NCBI GenBank assembly: GCA_938004375.1 | Contig: CALKWH010000421.1 | Location: forward strand, 1 to 5,983 | DNA length: 5,983 nucleotides | Origin: an uncultured Pseudomonadota bacterium | GTDB taxonomy: Bacteria; Myxococcota_A; Polyangia; HGW-17 | Direction of reading: 5' to 3' | Part shown: one piece after another, positions 1-5,258 of the stretch | Layout of the letters: every line of letters begins with the position of its first letter | Numbering within the stretch: the stretch's first letter is position 1 | Program-made: the position numbers and the translations under genes | The notes under the pieces: generated by a model | What the model was told of the DNA's origin: nothing | Database searches by the model: none | The model's input: only the letters and a program-made list of their open reading frames with translations

Positions 1-740
1 AGCCGGTCGGCGTCTGGGGTGGTCACGTCTGTGACTTCGTCCCCTATCACTCCGCAGCCTGCGACCATCTCGAGGAGATGATGTTCCCCCTGCAGACGTG
101 GGGCAAGGAGTTCTTCGTCGGTCTGACAAAGAAGGTCGTGGCCGGCTCCACCGAGACGAATCTCATCAAGATCCTCGCCGGCGCCGACGGCGCCCAGATC
201 ACGTTCAATCCCTCGACCGTGCACGCCCCCTTGAGCTTGAACCGGGGTCAGTTCGTCGAGTTCCTCATGGAGCAGGACGTTGACTTCAAGGTCTCCTCCA
301 ACATGCCCATCATGGTGGGAAAGTTCACGGTCGGACAAAACTACTGGACGGACAGCTACGACGAGATGGGTGATCCCGCCTTCGGCCTGGTGGTGCCCGA
401 GGCCCAGTACCGCAGTGAGTATTCGTTCATCACGCCTGAGTCCATGTCCATCAACTACGTCAACGTCATCGCCCAGATCCAGACCGACGGCAATGGGACC
501 ATCACGCTGGACGGCCAGGTGATTCCCTGGACAGAATTCTCGGACAACGAGATCGGTGACACGGGATACGGCGTCGTGAAGATCGATGTCACCTCGAGCG
601 GTACGGATGGCGCCCATACCATTTACTCTTCAAGCGACGCCATCACTTTCGGCATCGAGGTCTACGGCTTCGCGTCCTACACCTCGTACCTGTATCCGGG
701 CGGCCTCGACCTCGAGTACATCAACCCGATCGGCAAGTAG
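1..740 (+). CDS. IgGFc-binding N-terminal-domain-like secreted/surface protein, C-terminal part (5' end outside window)
   Basis: The reading frame is already open at the left edge (first whole codon at position 3), so the ATG at 78 is internal; 245 residues are visible before the TAG at 738-740. In fragment numbering there is an IgGFc-binding-type signature: GGHVC near residues 6-10, ACDHLEE at 19-25 and TWG at 32-34, then GDPAF at 123-127, FGIEVYG at 216-222 and SYLYPGGLDL near 228-237. This order (two early Cys, CDHL, TWG, late YPGGL) is what the family named after the N-terminal domain of human IgGFc-binding protein shows in Myxococcota, where the proteins are secreted or surface-attached with unknown ligands. 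Antibody binding should not be inferred. The protein ends soon after YPGGL, so the domain is its natural C-terminus. The upstream part, including any signal peptide, lies outside the window. Confidence 0.82.
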   Translation, partial: PVGVWGGHVCDFVPYHSAACDHLEEMMFPLQTWGKEFFVGLTKKVVAGSTETNLIKILAGADGAQITFNPSTVHAPLSLNRGQFVEFLMEQDVDFKVSSNMPIMVGKFTVGQNYWTDSYDEMGDPAFGLVVPEAQYRSEYSFITPESMSINYVNVIAQIQTDGNGTITLDGQVIPWTEFSDNEIGDTGYGVVKIDVTSSGTDGAHTIYSSSDAITFGIEVYGFASYTSYLYPGGLDLEYINPIGK

Positions 741-754
741 TCCTGCCGCCACCG

Positions 755-776
755 GCGGACCGGGCCCCCGGTCCGC
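755..776 (+). terminator. Strong GC hairpin between the IgGFc-like gene and the protease gene
   Basis: Perfect inverted repeat: GCGGACCGGG (755-764) and CCCGGTCCGC (767-776), so a 9-10 bp stem with a 2-4 nt loop. It begins 14 bases after the upstream stop codon and ends 46 bases before the protease start. No T-run follows, so it is not a classical intrinsic terminator. It could be a Rho-type or attenuating stem, or an mRNA 3'-end stabiliser. The position fits termination of the upstream gene. Confidence 0.5.
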
Positions 777-809
777 ACGCCTGATCGTCCCATCCCGACC
801 GCCACCTCC

Positions 810-816
810 AGGGAGA
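810..816 (+). promoter_or_regulatory. Ribosome binding site of the serine protease gene
   Basis: The purine-rich stretch AGGGAGA lies 6 bases before the ATG at 823. It fixes the start at this ATG, where a lipoprotein signal peptide begins, although the frame stays open further upstream (an ATG at 586 in the same frame overlaps the previous gene). Confidence 0.6.
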
Positions 817-822
817 ACCGCC

Positions 823-2112
823 ATGAAGAACCATGCCCTGCTCTGTTGCCTCCTGCTCGCCTTCGCCGCCGTCGCGTGCGACGACGACGGTTCCAAGAAG
901 AAGACCGGCGAGACCCTCTGCGCCGACACCCTCGACAACGACGGCGACGGCTTCGCCGACTGCGACGATCAGGATTGCTGGCCCAGCGACGCGTGCCAGA
1001 CCAACAACGTCAACAACGTCAACAACCTCAACAACGTCAACAACCAAATCTGCGACGGCCGCCAGGACGAGAAGGACTTCCATTGGCTGAACAAGTCGCG
1101 CAATCTCAAGATCTACCACGGCACGGTCGCCGGTCCGGCGCTGTGCATGGCCCCCTCCCAGCGCCTGGCCGTGGGCGCGTTATTGCAGTACGACAACGGC
1201 TGGGGGAACGTGTGCACGGGCACCCTGGTGACCGACCGCCACTTCCTCACGGCCGCGCACTGCGCCTCGGACTGGCGCGGCAACGCCATGTCCCCCGACG
1301 AGCTGCGCGTCGCCTTCGGGGACGACGCCGACAGCCCCCTCGAGGTCTACGAGGTGCTCACCGTCCTGGTCAACCCGAACTACGGCGGCTACGATCAGGT
1401 CACGGGGTACGACCACGCCGTGCTGGAGCTCGCCGGGAACCCCATGACCGAGCTCGGGATCACCCCGATCCCCATCTCCCGCACCAGCCCGCAGCCGCTG
1501 ATCGGCCATTACGTGCAGCAGGCCGGCTTCGGCACCACCGAGAGCTCGTACAACAACACGCGGCTCTGGTGGACCCCCGAACTGGTGTCGAGCGTGTCGG
1601 ACCGCGACGGCGAGCTCATCGTCGACGGCCAGGGGTACTCCTCGGTGTGCAACGGCGACTCCGGCGGCCCCACGCTGTACCCCCTCGAGGGCAACGTCCT
1701 CTCGGTGCTGGGCACCGTGTCCTGGGGCGACCCCTCCTGCGTCGACGTGGACCGCTACGCCCGCACCGACTGGGATCTCGACTTCCTCGACGGCGCCATC
1801 CCCGCCTTCGACGCCTGCGCCGGGCTCGCCGAGGCCGGCGTCTGCGACGGCGACGTCGCCCGCTGGTGTGAGGGCGGCCTGCCGCGCACCGAGTGCTGCG
1901 ACGAGCGCACCGGCCCCTGTGCGGTCACCGGCGGCCGGGCCCGCTGCGGCGACCGGCGCACTCCATGCACCGACCAGGACTTCGAGGGCGCCTGCATCGA
2001 CGACATCGCGCGATGGTGCTGGGGCGGCCTGATCCACTCCCGCAACTGCACCGCCTGCGGCACCACCTGCGTCCCCGACGCGGGTTCGGTCTTCGGCGCC
2101 TACTGCGAATGA
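823..2112 (+). CDS. Lipoprotein trypsin-like serine protease (S1 family) with Asn-rich linker and two C-terminal Cys-rich repeats
   Basis: The 429-residue protein starts with a signal peptide (MKN then a Leu/Ala-rich core) ending in AVAC, so Cys19 is the likely lipidated residue. Residues 31-52 are an acidic DNDGDG/DCDDQDC segment of the kind common in Myxococcota secreted proteins, perhaps Ca-binding. Residues 61-74 are an NNVNN-type linker. The S1 protease domain covers about 110-330, with catalytic His146 (TAAHC), Asp197 (YDHAV) and Ser280 (CNGDSGGP), and SWG at 300-302 lining the substrate cleft. Aligned by eye, chymotrypsin position 189 is Ser274 and position 226 is Asp310; an acidic 226 could still give basic P1 preference. 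Residues 332-429 hold two Cys-rich repeats, each with CDGDVARWCEGG-like sequence. The start is supported by an RBS and the lipobox. The stop overlaps the next gene's start, so the two are likely co-translated. The protein is probably anchored on the cell surface; its substrate is unknown. Confidence 0.92.
   Translation: MKNHALLCCLLLAFAAVACDDDGSKKKTGETLCADTLDNDGDGFADCDDQDCWPSDACQTNNVNNVNNLNNVNNQICDGRQDEKDFHWLNKSRNLKIYHGTVAGPALCMAPSQRLAVGALLQYDNGWGNVCTGTLVTDRHFLTAAHCASDWRGNAMSPDELRVAFGDDADSPLEVYEVLTVLVNPNYGGYDQVTGYDHAVLELAGNPMTELGITPIPISRTSPQPLIGHYVQQAGFGTTESSYNNTRLWWTPELVSSVSDRDGELIVDGQGYSSVCNGDSGGPTLYPLEGNVLSVLGTVSWGDPSCVDVDRYARTDWDLDFLDGAIPAFDACAGLAEAGVCDGDVARWCEGGLPRTECCDERTGPCAVTGGRARCGDRRTPCTDQDFEGACIDDIARWCWGGLIHSRNCTACGTTCVPDAGSVFGAYCE
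1003..1044 (+). repeat. In-frame 9-bp tandem repeat encoding the NNVNN linker
   Basis: AACAACGTC is repeated at 1003-1011, 1012-1020, 1021-1029 (as AACAACCTC) and 1030-1038, followed by a partial AACAAC (1039-1044). The 9-bp unit keeps the frame, so slippage would lengthen or shorten the Asn-rich spacer between the lipid anchor/acidic segment and the protease domain without breaking the gene. Confidence 0.9.
1816..2109 (+). repeat. Two tandem ~50-residue Cys-rich repeats at the protease C-terminus
   Basis: In protease numbering, repeat 1 has Cys at 332, 341, 349, 358/359, 366 and 375; repeat 2 has Cys at 382, 391, 399, 409, 412, 416 and 428. The spacings 9, 8 and about 10 are kept in both, and the core is DGDVARWCEGGL versus DDIARWCWGGL. 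Such disulfide-rich modules are common tails on Myxococcota extracellular hydrolases and may serve in surface attachment or stability. Their function is not established here. Confidence 0.8.
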
Positions 2113-3869
2113 CCCGGCGCCGGTTCCCGCTCCTGCTGCTGACGGCGATCGCGCTGCCCCACTTCCTGGCCGGCTGCGAGGGCTGCATGAAGCCCCCGCC
2201 CACGCCCCATCAGGCCGCCCTCGAGCGCCTCGCCGAGGAGGAGGCCGTCATCCAGAAGATGACCCTGCCGCCGCGCAAGGGCGGGGTCCTCCCCCTGCCG
2301 GCGGGCCAGCAGGACACCACCGTCGAGCTCGTGGTGGCCGTGCCCACGCTGCCCGAGCACCTGAACCCATTCCTCCAGATCGACGAGTGGGGCTACCACA
2401 TCTCCATGCACCACATCTACGAGGGCCTGCTGGACCGCGATCCGAAGACCGGCCGCCTCGTGGGCGCCCTCGCCGAGAGCTGGTCCTCGGACGAGAAGGG
2501 CTCGGCCTACCGCTTCCGGCTGCGCTCGGGCGTGCGCTGGCAGGACGGCCGCCCGTTCACCGTCGAGGACGTGATCTTCACTTTCAACGTGCTGACCATG
2601 CCCAAGATCGACCGCGGGCCGTTCCTCACCGACATCGACCACGCCATCACCCGCATCGACAAGTTCGGCCCCGACGAGGTCCGCATCGTCCTGCGCGACC
2701 CCAACATTTACTTCCTCGACCACCTCGTCGAGCTGCCCATCCTGCCCTCCCACGTGTTCTTCAAGGGCGTGAACCCCAAGGCCCGTGGGTCCCTCTCCCC
2801 CGTGGGCACCGGCCCCTACCGGCTGCTCCAGTGGGAGGGCTCGGACCAGCTGGTCCTCGAGAAGAACGAGTACTACTGGGGCCCCACCCCCGAGGTCGGG
2901 CGCGTGATCTTCCGGCGCTTTCCCGACGCCGCCCGCGCCTTCGTGGGCATCCGCCGCAAGCAGGTGCACGTGCTCCCGCGGGTGACACCCATCCACTACC
3001 CGGACCAGATCACCGAGACGATCTCCCGGGACTACGAGCTGGTGCGCTTCGTCCCGCCGCAGTTCAGTTATCTCCTCTGGAACGTCCAGAACCCCATGCT
3101 CGCGGACTTCCGCGTGCGCCGGGCTCTGTCCATGCTCGTGGATCGGGAGCGCATCGGCGAGAAGGTCTTCCGAGGGCTCGCCACCCCCTGCACCGGACCC
3201 TTCTGGCAGCCTGGCGGTCTGGGCGATCCCAAACTCGAGAACTGGCCGTTTGACCCGCCGGCGGCCCGCGAGCTGCTCACCCAGGTCGACTGGGTCGACC
3301 ACGACGGCGACGGCATCCGCGACCGCGCCGGCGCCCCCCTGCGGCTGGTGGTGCTCGTGCCCGTGTCCGCGCGCCAGGGCACCGAACTTTTGCAGATCCT
3401 GAAGTCCGACTTCCAGAAGTCCGGCGTGGACCTGGTCATCGTGCCCACCGACTGGAAGCTCATGGGCGCCCACCTGAAGAAGCGCCAGTTCTCGGCCGCG
3501 CTCCTGTCCTGGGCCGGGCGCCCGTACGAGGACTTCACCCCCCTGTTCCACTCCTCCGGGCGCTACAACTACGGCGTGGTCTACAACCTGCTGATCGATC
3601 AGACCCTGGTCGCCATGCGCAAGACCACCCGCCTCGAAGCCCGCACCGACTTCTCGATCAGGCTCGAGAACATGCTCCACGCCTACCTGCCCATGACCTT
3701 CCTGGTGCGCCCGGTCTGGATCGGCCTGGTCCACCGCGACTTCACCAACGCGATCCCCACCCCACACGGCTTCCGCTACTCCCAGTTCAAGCTCGCCCCC
3801 CGACCCGCCCCGGACGCGAAGCCGAAGCCCGCCGCGGGTGCCCCCGCCCCCGCTCCCGCCCGGAAGTGA
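2109..3869 (+). CDS. Lipoprotein solute-binding protein of the peptide/nickel/opine ABC family (SBP_bac_5, OppA/DppA-like)
   Basis: The 586-residue protein begins with MTRRR and a Leu/Ala core ending in the lipobox LAGC, so Cys23 is the likely lipid anchor. Residues about 75-545 form the binding domain. Recognisable elements are VAVPTLPEHLNPF (77-89), IYEGLLDRDP (103-112), GALAESW (119-125), RSGVRWQDGRPFTVEDV (139-155), GTGPYRLLQWEG (233-244), EYYWGPTPEV (254-263), DFRVRRALSMLVDRERIG (333-350) and the DHDGDGIRDRAG loop (397-408). These are hallmarks of class C substrate-binding proteins that deliver oligopeptides to Opp/Dpp-type importers. A Pro/Ala/Lys-rich tail (about 563-586) ends the protein. 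The start is the ATG overlapping the protease stop; no good Shine-Dalgarno precedes it, so translational coupling is likely. The frame is open upstream, but only this start gives a signal peptide. No permease or ATPase gene is in the window, so the ligand and transporter partner are unknown. Confidence 0.93.
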   Translation: MTRRRFPLLLLTAIALPHFLAGCEGCMKPPPTPHQAALERLAEEEAVIQKMTLPPRKGGVLPLPAGQQDTTVELVVAVPTLPEHLNPFLQIDEWGYHISMHHIYEGLLDRDPKTGRLVGALAESWSSDEKGSAYRFRLRSGVRWQDGRPFTVEDVIFTFNVLTMPKIDRGPFLTDIDHAITRIDKFGPDEVRIVLRDPNIYFLDHLVELPILPSHVFFKGVNPKARGSLSPVGTGPYRLLQWEGSDQLVLEKNEYYWGPTPEVGRVIFRRFPDAARAFVGIRRKQVHVLPRVTPIHYPDQITETISRDYELVRFVPPQFSYLLWNVQNPMLADFRVRRALSMLVDRERIGEKVFRGLATPCTGPFWQPGGLGDPKLENWPFDPPAARELLTQVDWVDHDGDGIRDRAGAPLRLVVLVPVSARQGTELLQILKSDFQKSGVDLVIVPTDWKLMGAHLKKRQFSAALLSWAGRPYEDFTPLFHSSGRYNYGVVYNLLIDQTLVAMRKTTRLEARTDFSIRLENMLHAYLPMTFLVRPVWIGLVHRDFTNAIPTPHGFRYSQFKLAPRPAPDAKPKPAAGAPAPAPARK

Positions 3870-4146
3870 CGGCGGCCATCCCGGCCCCGATTAGGCGATT
3901 GCTTTCTCGCAGGGAGCCGTCCGTGACAGATGTCTTTTCATGGCGTTACCAGCACCGGGACGAGGCTGTCTGCAGAAGTGCCATTCCCGAGTTGACCGCC
4001 CGGACCCCAACCATAAACGTTCCTTCCCGAGACGGTAACGACGCAGGTGTGGTTCCCGCCGGTGGCGACGTTCTGAATCAAGGGAAGTCCGTTGACGAGA
4101 CTGGGGGGGGATCTGCCTTACTCGAGCCGATGAGTCATCTCGTCAT
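3870..4146. other. Gap between the peptide-binding protein and the Cys-rich lipoprotein genes
   Basis: These 277 bases separate two convergent genes. The only recognisable content is the RCC1-repeat remnant at 3938-4117 on the minus strand. Composition shifts here from the very GC-rich upstream genes to a less GC-rich segment. I found no convincing intrinsic terminator for either gene. A long open frame on the plus strand (3866-4495) crosses this gap but is not believable as a gene. Confidence 0.6.
3938..4117 (-). pseudogene. RCC1-repeat protein remnant (C-terminal fragment, no start)
   Basis: Read on the minus strand, the frame is open from just after a TAA (4118-4120) to a TGA (3938-3940), giving 59 residues without an ATG. 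The peptide contains IQNVATGGNHTC, then a VYGWG element, then GGQLGNGTSADS and a final VPVLVTP. This is the RCC1 (regulator of chromosome condensation) beta-propeller blade pattern: VAxGxxHTC, an xVxxWG element, then GQLGxGT followed by PxxV. RCC1 proteins normally carry about seven such blades, and one cannot fold into a propeller. The likely explanation is the 3' end of a larger RCC1 gene whose front was deleted by a rearrangement near 4118. The frame differs from that of the lipoprotein ending at 4147, so it is not a simple read-through extension. A run of eight C/G bases (4103-4110) lies near its upstream edge. Confidence 0.75.
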
Positions 4147-4956
4147 TCATTCACAACCCATCATTCCACAAACCTGCCCTTCTTCACAACACATGGCAGG
4201 CCAGGCACTGTATCCGCAGCAGACGTTTCCGCCGCAATCGATGCCACAGCCTCCGCAGTTTTCGCTGTCCAAGGTTGCGGCAAGCATCCCCCCGACAAAG
4301 CGTGTCACGACACAGGTCGAGCCACAGCATTCCTCGTGGCAAAACAATAAGCCACTGCCTGGTGGATCGCCACAGTCGAAGTCACCGCGACAAATGACTC
4401 CGGTATCACCACACTCACCTTCATTGCAGGAAAAGAAACTCAATTCGCAGGAGGTGGTACACGTCAAGGTACCACCTCCAAATCCCTGGGATTGACAGGT
4501 CTCGCCGTGGAAATCGTCCTGGTCACACTCTTCGTATGGATATGCCAAGATCCCATCGCCACAGACTGCAGAGACTTCGCATTCATCGGTATCAAAACGG
4601 CATGACCCGTTACAAGCAAGTTCCCCACCGCCGAGGCCCAGATCGCTGCATCGGAGCCCTGCAAGGTTGTTTCCATCACATTCCTCACCGTGGATGGCGC
4701 TGATGACTCCATCACCACAAAACAGAGAGCAAACGTCCAGATTGAGCGTGCAGTTGGCTCGGCAGGAGATGGGGGAACTCTGCTCGTAATAGCCCAGCAT
4801 CTGACAATTCGTGGTTGGTATCTGTGTCAGATCGCACTGCTCGCCAGGGTCCAAGAAACCGTCTCCGCAGGAGTCGACGTTCTTGGTGTCGGCGTCGCAG
4901 CCCCAAACCAGCAGACACGTGCCCAGAATCATCAAGATCATGTTTTTCGTGGTCAT
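4147..4956 (-). CDS. Small Cys-rich lipoprotein with three DUF4215 / Myxococcus-type disulfide repeats
   Basis: The 269-residue protein starts MTTKN with a hydrophobic stretch ending LVWGC, so Cys20 is the likely lipid-modified residue. Three disulfide repeats follow, each opening with CGDG and containing (E)xCD: residues 30-76 (CGDGFLDPGEQCD), 80-126 (CGDGVISAIHGEECD) and 132-177 (CGDGILAYPYEECD). The last two also share GGGxLxC. Residues 182-268 are a different Cys-rich module, with CGDTGVIC, HEECCG and DSENCGGCGIDC. The start at 4956 is preferred over an ATG at 5010 because it has GGAGGA six bases upstream and starts the signal peptide, whereas 5010 lies inside the promoter -35. Such proteins are exported and held at the cell surface; their role is unknown. 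Codon use is less GC-rich than in the flanking genes, which suggests separate acquisition. Confidence 0.9.
   Translation of the reverse strand: MTTKNMILMILGTCLLVWGCDADTKNVDSCGDGFLDPGEQCDLTQIPTTNCQMLGYYEQSSPISCRANCTLNLDVCSLFCGDGVISAIHGEECDGNNLAGLRCSDLGLGGGELACNGSCRFDTDECEVSAVCGDGILAYPYEECDQDDFHGETCQSQGFGGGTLTCTTSCELSFFSCNEGECGDTGVICRGDFDCGDPPGSGLLFCHEECCGSTCVVTRFVGGMLAATLDSENCGGCGIDCGGNVCCGYSAWPAMCCEEGQVCGMMGCE
4450..4479. repeat. Perfect 11-bp inverted repeat inside the Cys-rich lipoprotein gene
   Basis: GGAGGTGGTAC (4450-4460) and GTACCACCTCC (4469-4479) flank an 8-base loop. On the minus strand this codes for the GGGTLTCTTS part of the third disulfide repeat. The equivalent stretch of repeat 2 has no such symmetry. 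It may form an mRNA hairpin or be a codon-level coincidence. Confidence 0.6.
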
Positions 4957-4962
4957 GGTGGT

Positions 4963-4968
4963 TCCTCC
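4963..4968 (-). promoter_or_regulatory. Ribosome binding site of the Cys-rich lipoprotein gene
   Basis: GGAGGA on the minus strand, six bases before the ATG at 4956. It is a strong Shine-Dalgarno and decides the start over the in-frame ATG at 5010. Confidence 0.85.
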
Positions 4969-4981
4969 AGAGGATGAAAAA

Positions 4982-5010
4982 AGAGTAGTCGGTTCCCGCA
5001 TCACGGTCAA
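4982..5010 (-). promoter_or_regulatory. Sigma70-type promoter of the Cys-rich lipoprotein gene
   Basis: On the minus strand, TTGACC (5005-5010) is a 5/6 match to the -35 consensus and TACTCT (4982-4987) a 4/6 match to the -10, with an ideal 17-base spacer. Transcription would begin near 4975, leaving a leader of about 20 bases that contains the RBS. The two direct repeats at 5013-5043 lie immediately upstream of the -35. Confidence 0.65.
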
Positions 5011-5012
5011 GC

Positions 5013-5043
5013 ATCAGAATTTGCGTCATATCAGAATTTGCGT
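5013..5043. repeat. Two perfect 14-bp direct repeats upstream of the promoter (putative regulator sites)
   Basis: ATCAGAATTTGCGT occurs at 5013-5026 and again at 5030-5043, separated by CAT (period 17). The nearer copy ends two bases from the lipoprotein -35 hexamer, a common place for tandem activator sites such as response-regulator boxes. The same repeats also lie just upstream of a -10-like TATAGT (5054-5059) pointing the other way, so they could serve both directions. The regulator is unknown. Confidence 0.6.
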
Positions 5044-5053
5044 GTTTTCTTGA

Positions 5054-5059
5054 TATAGT
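5054..5059 (+). promoter_or_regulatory. Possible -10 element of a divergent promoter
   Basis: TATAGT matches the -10 consensus at 5/6 positions and lies about 65 bases before the strong RBS at 5112-5119. No good -35 hexamer is present at 16-18 bases; that position is occupied by the second 14-bp repeat. If real, it would need an activator bound at the repeats. Confidence 0.25.
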
Positions 5060-5111
5060 ATTTCTTAAGCGGACACTGACCCGCCGATAACCACATTTTC
5101 ACAACAAAAAC

Positions 5112-5119
5112 AAGGAGGT
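5112..5119 (+). promoter_or_regulatory. Perfect Shine-Dalgarno before the truncated plus-strand gene
   Basis: AAGGAGGT is a full eight-base complement of the 16S rRNA 3' end, five bases before the ATG at 5125. Such a site upstream of a reading frame that soon becomes meaningless suggests a once-functional gene start. Confidence 0.6.
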
Positions 5120-5169
5120 AGACCATGTCACACGAGTTTGAGACAGGCTTTTTTTATGCCACGCTGGTT

Positions 5170-5218
5170 TCGGGGTCGAGGTCGGGGTCGGGAACGATTT
5201 CGATTTCGATTTCGATTT
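5170..5218. repeat. Two adjoining hexanucleotide tandem arrays
   Basis: A degenerate array TCGGGG-TCGAGG-TCGGGG-TCGGGA (5170-5193) is followed, after one A, by four perfect CGATTT units (5195-5218). Both have a 6-bp period. They lie between the kdd 3' end and the less GC-rich islet. Intergenic hexamer arrays are frequent in large Myxococcota genomes, probably arising by slippage; no function is implied. Confidence 0.85.
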
Positions 5219-5236
5219 GGAGGGGGAGGGGAAGAA

Positions 5237-5254
5237 CGGGGTCTCGAGACCCCG
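5237..5254 (-). terminator. Perfect 18-bp palindrome, probable kdd terminator hairpin
   Basis: CGGGGTCTCGAGACCCCG is a perfect palindrome starting four bases after the kdd stop codon (TAA at 5259-5261, read on the minus strand). It can form a 7-bp stem with a TCGA loop. The following minus-strand bases are pyrimidine-rich (TTCTTCCCC and on) but not a pure T-run, so it is terminator-like rather than classical. Confidence 0.55.
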
Positions 5255-5258
5255 GAAA

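Noticed and set aside
586..822. N-terminal extension of the protease from an ATG at 586
   Set aside because: The extension overlaps the IgGFc-like gene, encodes Arg/Ser/Pro-rich shadow sequence, and would bury the lipoprotein signal peptide.
1893..2108. N-terminal extension of the peptide-binding protein from an ATG at 1893
   Set aside because: It overlaps the Cys-rich repeats of the protease and is Arg/His-rich shadow sequence; the lipoprotein signal starts at 2109.
2100..3767. Long minus-strand open frame of 555 residues opposite the SBP gene
   Set aside because: It is rich in Gly, Ala, Val, Glu and His with no family features, as expected from the antisense of a GC-rich gene; the plus-strand gene is a clear family member.
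3866..4495. Plus-strand open frame of 209 residues starting at a GTG overlapping the SBP stop
   Set aside because: It is antisense to the Cys-rich lipoprotein and the RCC1 remnant, has a Pro/Ser/Gln-rich composition typical of a shadow frame, shows no domain, and has no RBS. The minus strand explains the same bases with recognisable repeats.
4957..5010. Upstream ATG at 5010 as the start of the Cys-rich lipoprotein
   Set aside because: It would place 18 extra residues before the signal peptide and sits inside the -35 hexamer; the ATG at 4956 has a strong RBS and begins the signal sequence.
5066..5090. Possible insertion-sequence end (AAGCGGACACTGACCCGCC)
   Set aside because: The stretch looked vaguely like an IS terminus, but I could find no inverted partner, target duplication or transposase fragment in the window.
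5195..5218. CRISPR-like repeat array
   Set aside because: The units are contiguous 6-bp repeats with no spacers, so this is a microsatellite.
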